Assembly: GCA_965207595.1 (NCBI GenBank)
Contig: CBDBMW010000006.1
Location: 152,236-216,235, forward strand
Length of the DNA stretch: 64,000 nt
Origin: JAGWAJ01 sp026707615
Lineage (GTDB): Bacteria > Acidobacteriota > Vicinamibacteria > Vicinamibacterales > UBA8438
Direction: 5' to 3'
Positions 1 through 8,987 of the stretch are shown piece by piece. The notes beneath the pieces were generated by a model. It made no database searches and was not told the origin of the DNA. It saw nothing but the letters and a program-made list of their open reading frames with translations. The translations under genes and the position numbers were made by a program. How positions within the stretch are numbered: the stretch's first letter is position 1; every line of letters starts with the position of its first letter.

Positions 1-851
1 TTCGACGACGACCGGTGCCACGACCTGGCGCGTCGGCCCGTCCGGGTTGACTCCGTTTCCTGGCGGCGGAGCGTCCTTCCCGGCGTAGCCGGTGATCCGT
101 AGACCGGCCAGCAGCCGGACCCCGGCTGACGTTGTCGTCGGGAACGGGCCCCTGGCCGCGCGCGTTGGCGGGACCGGCGCCCTGCGCCGCAACGGGGACT
201 TGTTCGCCAGAGCGTACGAATGGCGGCCGCCGGGGGTGCCGGGGCTCTTCGTTTGGGCGTCTCTGCTATTCTCTGCTCAGCCGCTCCTCTTCCGTGGCCC
301 GTGCTCTTCCCGCGCCGATTCCGGAGGCGCGCTGAGACCGAACGCCATGGGCGGTCGGTTCGCCTGTCCCGACCGGCACGGCGGCGAAGGAAAGCGACTC
401 AGGGTTTGGCCTCCCGGCAGCCTCCAGCGGCGCGGGCTCCCGACGGATCCAAGCTGCATTCACCATCGACACTTCGACGGTAACGTGTCACATGGATCTG
501 TCGCTGGAGCGAGTACTCGGCCCATGGGCACGGCGGCGCGCCTTCGCCACCGCGACAGTGGCAACACGCGTCTCAAGCATCTTCATTTCGGGGTCCTCGA
601 GGTCGCTGACCCGAACGTCGGCGCCGACGACATCCTGCCGCGAGAACAGCACCGGCAGGCACTGCTGCATACCCGGAACACGGCTACAATGACCATTGAT
701 CACGGCGACCAGTACGGGACTGCCTCGTTCTCGATCCCCTGGTCGCGGGCAACTGCATCCTTTCGGCGTTCCGCTCTCCGTCCGGGCATCCGGCCGGCGC
801 TCCTGCCGACGCACCAACAGCCGTGTTCGCTGCGGGGCCCGCAGATCCGCC
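1..851. other. No supported gene
   Basis: Several frames stay open here because of the high G+C content, but none has a recognisable domain, a convincing ribosome binding site or protein-like composition. The only structured item I see is a C-rich stretch near 292-331 that resembles two other intergenic sites in the window (listed separately). Confidence 0.5.
292..331. repeat. Dispersed C-rich intergenic element, copy 1
   Basis: This stretch shares with positions 28037-28072 and 50507-50549 a C-rich run followed by a TGGYC-like step and then a CGCG-CGA-TCCGGGAGGCG-like block (here CCGATTCCGGAGGCGCGC). This is the most divergent of the three copies. All three lie outside recognisable genes. 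Function is unknown; a promoter-proximal or transcript element is only a guess. Confidence 0.3.
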
Positions 852-1127
852 ATGCGCGAGGAGACGTTCCAAGCCGTCATGAACGAAGAGAAGCACTGGT
901 CGATGGTGCGGGGGCTCAGGAAGACCGGCGACCTGCTCGCACGGTCAGATCTGTGCCACCTTCACGAGGAACGGGCGGAGGCGGAGTCCTGCGCGCTCGA
1001 CGAGAGGCTGCAGGGTCAGGACCGGGACGTCGTGCTCGTAGCCCGGTCCGGATCGAACGAGCACGTGTGGGTGGTCCGCCGGTCGCTGTCCGAGATCATC
1101 AAAGGCCGTCTGCTGCCGAAGGTCTGA
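852..1127 (+). CDS. Small hypothetical protein, 91 aa
   Basis: The frame beginning MREETFQAVMNEEKHW is charged and soluble-looking and ends with SEIIKGRLLPKV, unlike the arginine/proline-rich noise in the other frames. I chose the ATG at 852 because sequence upstream in the same frame loses protein character. No family is recognised, and no signal peptide or membrane segment is visible. It stands alone on the plus strand, 37 bases before another possible plus-strand gene start. It could be a remnant of a longer gene, but the coding appearance is reasonable. Confidence 0.45.
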   Translation: MREETFQAVMNEEKHWSMVRGLRKTGDLLARSDLCHLHEERAEAESCALDERLQGQDRDVVLVARSGSNEHVWVVRRSLSEIIKGRLLPKV

Positions 1128-1164
1128 CGCACGGCCGGTTGACGAACACCGGGGGAGCGTGTCG

Positions 1165-1646
1165 ATGACCAAGCCCTGGACCATCCGGGTCAGGGACGGC
1201 GGGCGGTCTCCCTGGAGCGGAGGGCGGCCGCCGCGGCCCGAACCCGGCTCGAGGTCGCCACGGTCGACCAGACCGTGGCGCTCGGCGTCATCGTGACGTC
1301 GGACGAGGCGGTCGCGCTCGGGCTCGAGCTGCTACGGCTGGCCGGCGGTCCGGTAGTCCGAGCCGCGGTGCTCGCCCAGCGGATTCCGGCGTGGGCGACG
1401 CCGAGCATCCCACCCGTCCTCCCAGTCGCCTACGGGCTCCGGCGGGGAGCATCGGCCCCGCGCGGCCCCGCGCTCCTCATGGCCTATCGACAGACGGTGC
1501 CTGCGCCGAGGCGCTCCCCCAGAGCGGCGCGGCCATCGCCTGATGCCAGACTCGACGCGGGCGCAAGCACGGTCCCGCAGCCTCCTACGGGACCCGCGCT
1601 GCGCCCTCGCGGGGTCGCGACGATCCTTCCCGCGCCTCGGCCGTGA
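1165..1646 (+). pseudogene. Possible frameshifted small gene
   Basis: An ATG at 1165 opens MTKPWTIRVRDG, then the natural continuation lies in another frame (RAVSLERRAAAAARTRLEV, on through a VALGVIVTSDEAVALG-like segment). Together these would make a plausible helical protein whose protein-like character ends near 1410. After that the frame reads as noise up to the stop at 1646, and its end overlaps the opposite-strand phosphoesterase remnant. No family is recognised. I regard it as a possible decayed gene only. Confidence 0.25.
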
Positions 1647-2303
1647 GGTCCGCGAGGAGCCGAGCGAGGCGCAGTGGCGCGAGACCGATCACGTCCACGC
1701 CGAGTCCCGGCGCCGCGGCGCCCCGGCGCCCATCCCGTGGAGATGGACAAAGGCGTGCGCAGTCCCCGGCGGAATACGCGAGAGAGGGACATGCGTGAGC
1801 GCGATCGGCGGGTCCGTGGCGGTGATCGCCGCGGTCACCTGGTCCTCAAACCTCAGCGCACTGAGTTCGTCGCGCCACTCCAGATCGTGGTATCCGAGAA
1901 CGAGCAGGCGCCGCCCGGGGCAAGCTCTCACCCGCGCGTCGAAGTCCTTGTCCTCGAACGCCTCCCCGTGCGCGACGTCTCCGAGACAGATGATCAGGTC
2001 GGTGGGCGCCACGCTGTTGGTCCAGGCCCGCCGCATGCGGTCGGCGAGCGCCCCGGGGCGCAGATGGAGATCCGACCAGATCCAGGTCTCGCTCGCCGGC
2101 GTCTCGACGGTCCGGACGGGTTCCCCCCGCGTGAGCAGTGCGAGTTCGTACTCGGCGCCTGTGACGCCGCCAACCCGCGCCGGGAGCGGGGATCGCGCCA
2201 AGAGGCCCTCCCAGAGGGCGGCGACGGCGTCGACTTGGACGGTCACGGTTCGGGTCCCTTCTCCACGCGACGCTGGAGGACTGCGAACCGTCACGCGGCC
2301 CAC
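1585..2303 (-). pseudogene. Metallophosphoesterase, frameshifted
   Basis: Calcineurin-like phosphoesterase signatures run in order: WIWSDLHL (metal-binding Asp and His), LIICLGDVAHGE (GDxxHG), then LVLGYHDLE where the family normally has GNHD, and ALTHVPLSRIP. The reading then breaks near 1700; a second frame continues with LGVDVIGLAPLRLARLL to a stop at 1585, matching the C-terminal region of the related remnant at 20206-20936. The metal ligand Asn is replaced by Tyr and the expected GHxH region is damaged, so the product is probably inactive. The likely start is a GTG near 2249 rather than the far upstream codon at 2303. These enzymes hydrolyse phosphomono- or diesters; the substrate cannot be told. 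Confidence 0.7.
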
Positions 2304-2529
2304 CGCTCCGCCGCGGCCGCGACGAACGCCGCTACGGCCGTGAGCACTTCCATGGCTGGAGTCTGGTCATCGTTGCCGGAGTTCGCACTTCCCGGCCATC
2401 GTCGTCACTTCCCACGCCACGGCGATCGTCGCCGCCGCGTGCTGGCGGGCCTCGTTCGGATCAAACGACTCTTGCACGGACTGGGCTGAGACGGGTGGAC
2501 CCGCAAACGAAACAACTCGCACCGCGGCG

Positions 2530-2699
2530 CGGTTCCCGCTTGAGGCAGCTCTTCGCGAATCTCGGCCGCTCGCGCTGTACCAGCGACTTGCGCTACGGGC
2601 TGCGGAGTTGCGGGATCGTGGCATGTCGGTCGCCGTGATCGCGCGGTCCCTCCTCGTCACACCGCCGACAAGGCGCTGCGTCGGGTTTCGTGCCGCTGA
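2530..2699 (+). pseudogene. Recombinase C-terminal HTH remnant, copy 1
   Basis: The translation RFPLEAALRE followed by LYQRLALRAAELRDRGMSVA and VIARSLLV reads like the helix-turn-helix tail of some recombinases. After a one-base shift it ends HTADKALRRVSCR and a stop. The fragment at 3669-3860 has the same ending, HRTADKAIRWYWRR and stop. No catalytic domain precedes either. I read both as leftovers of separate recombinase genes or of one duplicated tail. Confidence 0.5.
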
Positions 2700-2753
2700 T
2701 GCGGCCATTGCGACCGGAAGGGGCGTGCTGCTCAGCGGGCGTCTGGCCGACGT

Positions 2754-2972
2754 CTAGCCGGGGCCCGGCAGGCGCAGGATGATCTGGACGAGCGCGGCCG
2801 CGATGCCCGTGAATCCGGCGATCACGACTGCCATCAGCGCACCGACCATCCACTTCAGGATTCGCACGTCGATGCCGACTTCCCCCAGCTCTTCGGCTGC
2901 CGCCAGAGCGGCTTCAGGGTCGGCACCTGCCGAAACGAGGGCGCTGTAGGTCTTCGATGCCACCATCTTCAT
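2754..2972 (-). CDS. Small membrane protein, 72 aa
   Basis: The N-terminal half is a soluble helix rich in Ala and Glu (SAGADPEAALAAAEELGEVG). It is followed by one strong membrane segment near residues 40-66 (WMVGALMAVVIAGFTGIAAA) and a short tail. This layout recalls small coiled-coil/membrane proteins such as DUF1640 or phage-type accessory membrane proteins, but I cannot assign one. Its start lies inside the 3' end of the broken toxin gene (59-base overlap), as in a co-transcribed pair. It points the same way as that gene. Confidence 0.65.
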   Translation of the reverse strand: MKMVASKTYSALVSAGADPEAALAAAEELGEVGIDVRILKWMVGALMAVVIAGFTGIAAALVQIILRLPGPG

Positions 2973-3561
2973 CCTGTTCCTCGATTCTACGCCTTTCTCC
3001 CGCTTGTTGGAGCCCCGTGATCAGCGCGACGATCCATGCGTCTGGCTGCTTCACGGTCATGGTCGGGGTGTCGTCGTCGTTGATCCGGGCCGCCTCGACG
3101 GCTGGGTCGTTGGTCGAGTCGATGATTCGGATCGAGCAGAATGCCGCTCGTTGCGCGATCAGGTTCTCCTGTACCCGTCTCCAGCGTCGGCGAATCGTTT
3201 GTCGCGGTACCGGGTGCCCCTCGTTGCGCTCGGCGCGTCGGCGTACTCGCCGCACGTTGATCCTGGGATCCGCCGTTCCCAAGAAGATTGCCTCGACGGC
3301 GTACCCGCGCGTTGCTGCCTCGCGCAACACGCCGAGGCGCCACAGCCGCGCGAACGTCGTCTCGATGCCGAAGCTCGCCCCGGCGGCGAGACACCTGGTC
3401 CGCGCCGCGGCGGCGTCGGGACAGAGGCCCAGCCGGTCGGTCTTCGCCTCCCGGTTGAAGAAGTGCTCAGGCAGCTCGTGTCGGTGGGTCCGTGTCCGGT
3501 GCTACTTGCCGGCGCCGTTGGCGCCCATCAACAGCACGAGTCTCGGCTGCGTGACGCTCAT
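2914..3561 (-). pseudogene. Zeta toxin-like / COG4185 P-loop kinase, nonsense mutant
   Basis: Reading from ATG at 3561 gives MSVTQPRLVLLMGANGAGK and then a TAG at 3502-3504, exactly where the Walker A serine should be. The same frame stays open for the remaining 196 codons and shows the rest of the family: EHFFNREAKTDRL, SFGIETTFARL, GYAVEAIFLGTADPRINVRR, GHPVPRQTIRRRW. A TCG-to-TAG change in the Ser codon would account for it. Zeta-type kinases phosphorylate UDP-N-acetylglucosamine or nucleotides and are usually toxic; here only a 19-residue stub would be made. A 23-codon frame overlaps its start by ATGA and may be an antitoxin remnant. Confidence 0.8.
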
Positions 3562-3629
3562 CTTTCCGTCGTGGAAGGTTCTATCCTCTCGCGGATCTCT
3601 TCTCGCGCCCTATGTAACCTGTCACTCAT
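3558..3629 (-). pseudogene. Possible antitoxin remnant, 23 aa
   Basis: This short frame, MSDRLHRAREEIRERIEPST and stop, overlaps the start codon of the zeta-like gene in an ATGA arrangement, the usual spacing of an antitoxin before its toxin. It is shorter than typical antitoxins and is closely followed upstream by a recombinase remnant on the other strand, so the 5' part may have been lost. Assignment rests on position and helical composition only. Confidence 0.35.
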
Positions 3630-3668
3630 CAGTAACTTGCAAGGAATGGTGGACGCTCTCGCAAAAGG

Positions 3669-3860
3669 TTGCGAACCCTGGCAGCCGTTCCGCTCGAGGT
3701 CGACGTCCGCTACCCCCACGTGACTCCGCCCTACCAGTTTCTCGCGCCTCGTGCCGGCCAGCTGCGTCGGCGCGGGTTGTCGGTCGCGGCCATTGCGCGG
3801 CATCTTGGTGTAGCGCATCGTACGGCCGACAAGGCGATCCGCTGGTATTGGCGCCGCTGA
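3669..3860 (+). pseudogene. Recombinase C-terminal HTH remnant, copy 2
   Basis: The frame contains VDVRYPHVTPPYQFLAPRAG, LRRRGLSVAAIARHLGV and HRTADKAIRWYWRR, a helix-turn-helix of the kind seen at the very end of some serine recombinases. There is no resolvase domain upstream, so it is a fragment even though the frame is open for 63 codons. The TTG at 3669 is only nominal as a start. It is better preserved than the sister copy at 2530-2699, about 1.1 kb away on the same strand. Confidence 0.55.
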
Positions 3861-3895
3861 GCGCCTCGCGCCGACCATCGCAGTGGTCGGCGCCG

Positions 3896-4249
3896 GGCAC
3901 CGGTACCCGGGTTCGGTTCCTGCCCGGCGCCCTCCGGGACGCCGACGCGCGTCCGTCGGCGGACCTGCATCGGAGTTCGTCTGGGGATCCGGATTCGTCT
4001 TGGCGCCTGGTCCGTGGCGCTCTCGAGGATCCCCGTTGGCGATTCCGGTCTGTCGAGGGCATCGCTGACGCCACTGGTCTCGAGCACGCGGTGGTGGCGC
4101 GCCCGCTGGAGCTTCATCGCCGCGATGTGCGCGGCATCTTCGCGCGTAGTCGCAGCTTCGATGGCGTTCGCCGGGTCTACACGCTCGCTTCGCGGCCGCG
4201 GACGTTTCTCGAAATTGCCGGTGACGTTCTGGCGTTCGCTAGTCGGTGA
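3896..4249 (+). CDS. Winged-helix-like domain protein, 5' end uncertain
   Basis: The last 85 codons read as a compact domain: SWRLVRGALEDPRWRF, SVEGIADATGLEHAVV, YTLASRP and EIAGDVLAF. The pattern DPRWxFRxxEGIAxxTGL is one I associate with small winged-helix domains in bacterial accessory genes. No good start codon is visible upstream in frame, so the boundary given is where protein-like sequence begins. It lies just after the recombinase remnant and could be an incomplete gene. Function is unknown; DNA binding is likely if the fold guess is right. Confidence 0.5.
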   Translation, partial: GTGTRVRFLPGALRDADARPSADLHRSSSGDPDSSWRLVRGALEDPRWRFRSVEGIADATGLEHAVVARPLELHRRDVRGIFARSRSFDGVRRVYTLASRPRTFLEIAGDVLAFASR

Positions 4250-4288
4250 TGGAGGACTGGCCCGCCTGCGCTTCCGCGTTGGGTCGCT

Positions 4289-4795
4289 TCAGATGTTGGC
4301 GGGTGGGCGGCTGGTGGCGTGAGCCTTCCAGGCCCGTGCGATGAGCTGCGGCATCCGCTGCCGTGCGTGCTTGAGGACGTCTTCTTGATGGGGTCGCGGC
4401 GGACGGCGCCCGCCAGTTGTTCGTGGGTGGTCACCCGCCGTTCGCGGGTGCGGCTGCGGCCGGCCCTCTGCGGACGCCATGTGCAGGTCGATGAGCTTCC
4501 CGATGCTTGCTTCGATTCGGTCGAGACGTTCGTCGATCCCGTTCTCCATCCCGTTTAGGTGCTCGTCGAGTCGCTTGACCTCGCCGCCCAGCTCCAGTTG
4601 ACCCTCCGTAAGGGCTCTCTGGCTCGTCCGGATCGACCCGACGTCGCTCTCGATCCGGGCGATGCGCTCGTTGTGCTCCCCCAGCGCGATCGCCAGGACG
4701 CTGCCGAGCACCCCGATCCCGACGCTCAGGAGGGTCGTCGCGGTCGCGGCGATCGCGATCCAGTTCCCGACCGTCAGCTTCCTCGTCTCGTTCAT
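4289..4795 (-). CDS. Membrane-anchored coiled-coil protein, 168 aa
   Basis: A short charged N-terminus is followed by a membrane segment at about residues 11-37 (WIAIAATATTLLSVGIGVLG). A long coiled coil follows, with hydrophobic residues at heptad spacing (ARIESDVGSIRTSQ, VKRLDEHLNGMENGIDERLD, RIEASIGKLI). From about residue 108 the sequence becomes Pro/His/Arg-rich and looks out of frame, so the true protein may end near residue 110. The architecture resembles phage XhlA/holin-accessory or similar small membrane proteins. A purine-rich AGG stretch precedes the ATG at 4795. Confidence 0.6.
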   Translation of the reverse strand: MNETRKLTVGNWIAIAATATTLLSVGIGVLGSVLAIALGEHNERIARIESDVGSIRTSQRALTEGQLELGGEVKRLDEHLNGMENGIDERLDRIEASIGKLIDLHMASAEGRPQPHPRTAGDHPRTTGGRRPPRPHQEDVLKHARQRMPQLIARAWKAHATSRPPANI

Positions 4796-4999
4796 CGTCC
4801 TGCCTCCGATTCTCTGTTCCCGGTCCGATTCGTCAACCGGTGGCCTGGCGCTATCCGTTCCGCGACGTGGACGTCATCCCCGTGAGCAACCTGCAATGGC
4901 GACTCCCCGGCGCCCGCGCCGCCGGCCCGGATTCTCGCGGTTGCCCCTGGTAGCTGATTGGCGCCGTGGCCCAGGAGTTCTGTCGCTCGATGTAGCGCT

Positions 5000-5660
5000 G
5001 CGTTCCCGAGCTCGCAGAGTGTCGAGAATCTCTTCGGGGTAGGGGACCGCGGGTTCCTGGTTTTGCATCGCCGGAGGTGCCCGGAGTGTTGGCAAGGCCA
5101 TGGCGCGGAACCGTACGAGCGGAACGTGTGGTGGCTTGCTCGCCCCTCGACGTCTGCCACCTGCACGCGTACCTGCTTGAATCTCGGTGTTCGGTATGCG
5201 GCCGGCTCCAGCCGGCGCTTCCCCGGACCGTTCGGATTCACGACTGCTCGTCCTGCGGGCACGACCTGTGCGCGCCCCGGCCCGCCTCCTGCAGGGGCCA
5301 AGGGTCGAGCGGTTGTCATGGTATGCGCGCGAGGGCGTCCGTCTGGTCCACGGCGGCGAGGTGACCGCCTTGATCGGCTCCGACGAACGCGGGAGTCTCA
5401 AGAGCGCGTACGGCCGGCTGGCCGAACTCGCCGGCCACCGTGGCCTTCCCGCGATCAAGCGGTTCTTCCCCGGACGGCATCCACCGAGCCGTGGGCTCGA
5501 AGGTCGAAGCCCTGATGAGTGCCCTGTGGCGTCTGCGCGCGAGCGTCCTTGCGTTGTTTCCCCGCTTCTGCAGGGTGTTCTCTATATTGTTGGAATAGCG
5601 GGACTTGCGGCTGCCGCTCAATCCGGTTCCACGTTTAGTCCCACAGTCGGACTCGGCTGA
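5000..5660 (+). pseudogene. tniQ: TniQ-like transposition targeting protein, decayed
   Basis: Three frames joined in order reproduce a TniQ domain: VLHRRRCPECWQ and YERNVWWLA, then after a shift near 5135 SPLDVCHLHAYLLESRCSVC and IHDCSSCGHDL, then after a shift near 5255 WYAREGVRLVHGGEVTALIG and RFFPGRHPPSRGL. The paired CxxC motifs and CHLH are the zinc-binding residues of this family. TniQ/TnsD proteins direct Tn7-like and Tn5053-like transposons to target sites. It lies about 28 kb from the tnsABC remnant at 33-36 kb and points the opposite way, so common origin is possible but not shown. The N-terminus is not recognisable. Confidence 0.65.
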
Positions 5661-5790
5661 GCGTCGACTCCGCCTGAGTCTCCCGTGTGTTCCAGCGCTA
5701 CGTCGGCTCGATCCCCGATTGACGACAGAATGTCCGCTGGAAGTTGGCGCCCGATCGAATCAACAGCTCTCGCGGCTCCGGCAGGGAATC

Positions 5791-7041
5791 CTATCGGCCA
5801 TTGAACATGACGACGCTCTCTCGCGAAGCGGCACGTCCGTATCTTCCCATCTGTTGGGCGCTATTCCCCCGCCATCGAATTGCCCGAATCTCGCTGCAGG
5901 CTAGGCCAGCGCGTTCTCCCAGTTCAGCGGTGAACTCATCCACGAGGAGGGCCGTGCCGTCGTACCGCGCGTTGCCGACCACGAACGCCATCTTCGCCCC
6001 GCCCCGGCACACCCGTGCGACCTCGCGGAGGCACAGATACATGTCGAGGAAGTACCCGCGGAGCATGCGGCGCATTCGAGCATCCCTCAAGTGGTCGATG
6101 CTCCGCTCGAGCCGGGCCGGAGGCACGTACTCTTCCGCTGCCGGTCGCTCTGGTTGCGCTTCCGGATGTGAGTGAAAACTCTGGTGTCGAAGCGACCGGT
6201 TCTCTTCCCAGTTCAGAAAATCGAACATCAACTCGACGCCGAACACCCTTGTGTAGTCGTGCCGATTCGGATACGGAGGCGACGTAATCACGGCGGTGTA
6301 GGTGTCGTTCCGATCCGGAAGCGTGCGGGCGTCTGCCTTGCGGGTCGTCCAGCCATCGCCGCCGGTGGACGGCTCACCCTCCTGTACATCCGACAGCATC
6401 AATTCGGCGCGCGCTTTGAACGCGTCCTCGACGGCTCCGCAGTCGATTCCCTCCTTCGTCCACCGAAGCCACCCGCCGTTGGCCACCGCGTGGCTGAATC
6501 GCGGGATGATAGAGATCAGCGCGAGCCGAAAGAAATCCCGTTCCGCTGGCGTACAGTCGAGACCCCGAATACGAGCCGCCAACGCTTCGAAGGCTTCCAG
6601 GCGGCCATCCGGCAGCGCTCGCTGCACGAGCACCGGATAATCTCGGGCGACGCTCGGTCGTGCACGGGACGACGAATCCTTGAGAGTACGCCAGATCAAT
6701 TCGAGCCGAGCCCGGGACAGGGTCTCGGTCTTCACGTTCGATATCAGTACGGCTAGTGGCGAAAGGTCGTAGCCGGAGGCCGGAACTCCCTTCTCCTTGG
6801 CCGCTAGGAGCGTCGTCCCTGCGCCCGCGAAGGGGTCGAGCAAAGCGTCCTGTTCGTTGAGTTTCCACTCGTCGACCAGTGCGTGCACGAGGTCGCTCGT
6901 GAAGCTGTGAGCGAACAGGTGCCACCGATGGATGGGCTTGTCCCGAGCCGTGCGCGGAGTCACCCATCGTCGCCATGACGGCGATTCCGTCACCCTGTAC
7001 CCGCATGCTGCCGACGGGAAGAGCGTCGCGGCCGGAGACAT
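5791..7041 (-). CDS. DNA methyltransferase (N4-cytosine/N6-adenine type)
   Basis: The protein has 416 residues. The S-adenosylmethionine pocket is LLDPFAGAGTTLLAA at about residues 67-81. The catalytic motif is ITSPPYPNRHDYTRVF at about 252-267, typical of exocyclic amino methyltransferases. No separate endonuclease is adjacent except the Type ISP-like protein earlier in the operon, which already carries its own methylase. It is the last gene of a leftward operon; its ATG lies 3 bases after the stop of the PIN gene, so translation is probably coupled. It may protect host DNA from another activity of the cluster, or mark DNA for it. The sequence is intact. Confidence 0.9.
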   Translation of the reverse strand: MSPAATLFPSAACGYRVTESPSWRRWVTPRTARDKPIHRWHLFAHSFTSDLVHALVDEWKLNEQDALLDPFAGAGTTLLAAKEKGVPASGYDLSPLAVLISNVKTETLSRARLELIWRTLKDSSSRARPSVARDYPVLVQRALPDGRLEAFEALAARIRGLDCTPAERDFFRLALISIIPRFSHAVANGGWLRWTKEGIDCGAVEDAFKARAELMLSDVQEGEPSTGGDGWTTRKADARTLPDRNDTYTAVITSPPYPNRHDYTRVFGVELMFDFLNWEENRSLRHQSFHSHPEAQPERPAAEEYVPPARLERSIDHLRDARMRRMLRGYFLDMYLCLREVARVCRGGAKMAFVVGNARYDGTALLVDEFTAELGERAGLACSEIRAIRWRGNSAQQMGRYGRAASRESVVMFNGR

Positions 7042-7044
7042 GCG

Positions 7045-7788
7045 TCAACGTCCGTTGCCGCTCCGACTGGGCAACGGCTCGGCGTCTGGGAGGGTGATGC
7101 TCCCGGGATCTCTCGACAACAAGACTGCGACACGCTCTTGTAGTCGCGCCCGTGTTCCTTCCGGCGAAACGTCCGTCTTGATGCCGTGGACGGTCTTCCG
7201 CAAGTAGTCGTCAGCGGAGATCATCCGATCTGCTTGAGCCGCGATTGCCTCGGCGTAGATCACGCTGTCGATCACGCTCAGGTAGACGAGCCCCATCACT
7301 TCCTTCGCGATCGCGAGCACGTCTCGTCCGCGATCCGTGTTGCTGACCGTGGCGTCGATGTCGGCATCCTGCAACATGCCGGTGAGTCCGTCGACGCCCA
7401 CGGCAATCTGGGCGAAGTCGCTGGCGCGAAGACGCTCCGCGATGTCCTTCTCGCTGAGGCGCGACCACATTCGATCCGGAACGCCCTCAACGGCCGCCTT
7501 CTCGATCGCCTTGCCCTTGGCGCGTCCGGCCAGCAGTTCGAGTTCGGAGGCCGTTGAGTACTCGACGCGAGCGTTGTCGCGGCGTAGGGACATGACAACT
7601 CGCAGACCCTTGCCCAGCGACTTCGCGAGGTCCGCTTCTGTCATGCTGCTCAAGTACTTCTCCGCTGCGGCCTCGTCGCCACCGAACGGAAAGAGCCCGC
7701 CTTGCTTCGCGCGGGACAGGTACAGACTGACGAAGTGCAGGACATTGGTGTCCAGAAACACGACCTTCCGCAGCGATGTCCCCGTCAT
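7045..7788 (-). CDS. PIN-domain nuclease-like protein, 247 aa
   Basis: The N-terminus VVFLDTNVLHF has the PIN motif with the first acidic residue. Near the C-terminus VIDSVIYAEAIAAQADRMIS is followed by ADDYL, giving the other acidic positions, so a metal-dependent ribonuclease fold is likely. At 247 residues it is much longer than VapC toxins (about 130), with an inserted helical region between. No antitoxin-sized gene is adjacent. The start overlaps the stop of the ATPase gene by ATGA, and its stop is 3 bases from the methyltransferase start. Fixed pairing with an ATPase suggests controlled activation rather than a toxin-antitoxin pair; that is inference. Confidence 0.8.
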   Translation of the reverse strand: MTGTSLRKVVFLDTNVLHFVSLYLSRAKQGGLFPFGGDEAAAEKYLSSMTEADLAKSLGKGLRVVMSLRRDNARVEYSTASELELLAGRAKGKAIEKAAVEGVPDRMWSRLSEKDIAERLRASDFAQIAVGVDGLTGMLQDADIDATVSNTDRGRDVLAIAKEVMGLVYLSVIDSVIYAEAIAAQADRMISADDYLRKTVHGIKTDVSPEGTRARLQERVAVLLSRDPGSITLPDAEPLPSRSGNGR

Positions 7789-8987
7789 GAACTAGGTGCG
7801 TCCCGGGCACCATCGGACTCGGCGGAGAAAAGTCGTGCTTCGACGTCCCGCAGATAGGTGGTCGTGAACGGCACGGGCGTGTTCGCGTCTGCGGCCGATA
7901 TCGCGGAAGAGCAGACCTGGACGAGACTCCGTGGATTCGCACGGGTCGCAGGACTGAAGGGGAGGTCCTCGGGGAACGGAAACAGATGCGTTCGGGGCGG
8001 ACTCTCCGGTGTCTGCGGCCTTGCCGCGTCTAGGCGCGACTGAATCAAGGCAGTGATGTCGTCGCGCTGCAACGGTTCGATCTTCAGAACACTGTTGTGT
8101 TCGGCGAAGCGCTGACGCAGCGCGGGCTCGAGGTCGCAGGTTGTGCTGTACGCTTCGGGGGTCATGGTCAAGAACAACCAGAACGGGTTGTCTTCCTTTT
8201 GCGTGAGGTTGATCAGGCGCTTCAGCGTCGAGAGGTAGTCGTGCGCCGCGCGCCTGCTCAGTCGCTTCTGCAGCCCGATCTCTTCGAATTCGTCGATCAG
8301 AAAGGCGGTTGCCGCGGCCCCTGAGCCGCGGGACAGCGTCTTCAAAATGGCGCCGAAATAGGGCGCTTCCTCCGCTTCGGCCACGAGGCTCTCCTTTTCC
8401 CGGGGAAGAAAGTCGCGGTACTCGAAGTACGGCTTCCGAACCGCGTCGGTCACGATTCGGGCGAGGCAATGGGCGATCTGCTCATCCGATGTCACCCCGG
8501 CAGCCATGACCGCCGCCTGCAGGGGATCTGCGATCTCCTGGCGTGGTCTGCGCCCGGGCCGACTCTCGGCCAACAGGTACTCCTCGAAGCTCGTCCGAAA
8601 GAAGCTCTGCTGGTATGGCGTCTGTACGTGAGGGCCGGCGAGTTCCCAGATGAATTTTGCGAAGTCCTTGCGGCCGATGGTGCGGAGCAGCGTGTTGGCG
8701 AGCGCGTAGAAGTGCACGCCGGGGTTGTCAAAATAGTACGACCGGATCCGGTGGTCGGGGAGAAGCTTGTCGTGCAGCCATTGCAGCAGGCAGGTCTTTC
8801 CGGCGCCGTAGTCGCCAAGGATCACGATCACCTTGGAACCGCGGGCGCCGGCGAGCGTCTGCACCAGGCCGCGCAGCCGAGATTCTAGCGCAGCCGACGG
8901 GGAGAAGGGGATGCCGATCGGCGGGCCAGCCGCGACTGGCTCGAACGGATTGAAGGCGAGGTTGAGAGCGGGCGGAAGATCAGGCAT
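7785..8987 (-). CDS. AAA/STAND-type ATPase, 400 aa
   Basis: Walker A is GDYGAGKT at residues 58-65 and Walker B is LIDEFEE at 230-236, followed by a sensor-like FLTMTPEAY. The overall layout resembles ORC/Cdc6-like or DUF2791 (BrxD-like) P-loop proteins found in defence clusters; I cannot decide between them. It overlaps the upstream winged-helix gene by 8 bases and the downstream PIN gene by 4, so the three are translationally linked. The likely role is a nucleotide-dependent sensor or loader that controls the PIN protein. The sequence is intact. Confidence 0.85.
   Translation of the reverse strand: MPDLPPALNLAFNPFEPVAAGPPIGIPFSPSAALESRLRGLVQTLAGARGSKVIVILGDYGAGKTCLLQWLHDKLLPDHRIRSYYFDNPGVHFYALANTLLRTIGRKDFAKFIWELAGPHVQTPYQQSFFRTSFEEYLLAESRPGRRPRQEIADPLQAAVMAAGVTSDEQIAHCLARIVTDAVRKPYFEYRDFLPREKESLVAEAEEAPYFGAILKTLSRGSGAAATAFLIDEFEEIGLQKRLSRRAAHDYLSTLKRLINLTQKEDNPFWLFLTMTPEAYSTTCDLEPALRQRFAEHNSVLKIEPLQRDDITALIQSRLDAARPQTPESPPRTHLFPFPEDLPFSPATRANPRSLVQVCSSAISAADANTPVPFTTTYLRDVEARLFSAESDGARDAPSS

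Noticed and set aside
92..1168. A 358-codon plus-strand gene
   Set aside because: Composition is noise-like, no ribosome site, and a more convincing short frame (852-1127) lies in another phase.
2957..4249. One 430-codon plus-strand gene
   Set aside because: Only its last ~100 codons look coding; the first part is antisense to the zeta-like gene.
7045..8987. A VapBC-type toxin-antitoxin pair
   Set aside because: The PIN protein is twice the size of VapC and its partner is a 400-aa ATPase, not a small DNA-binding antitoxin.
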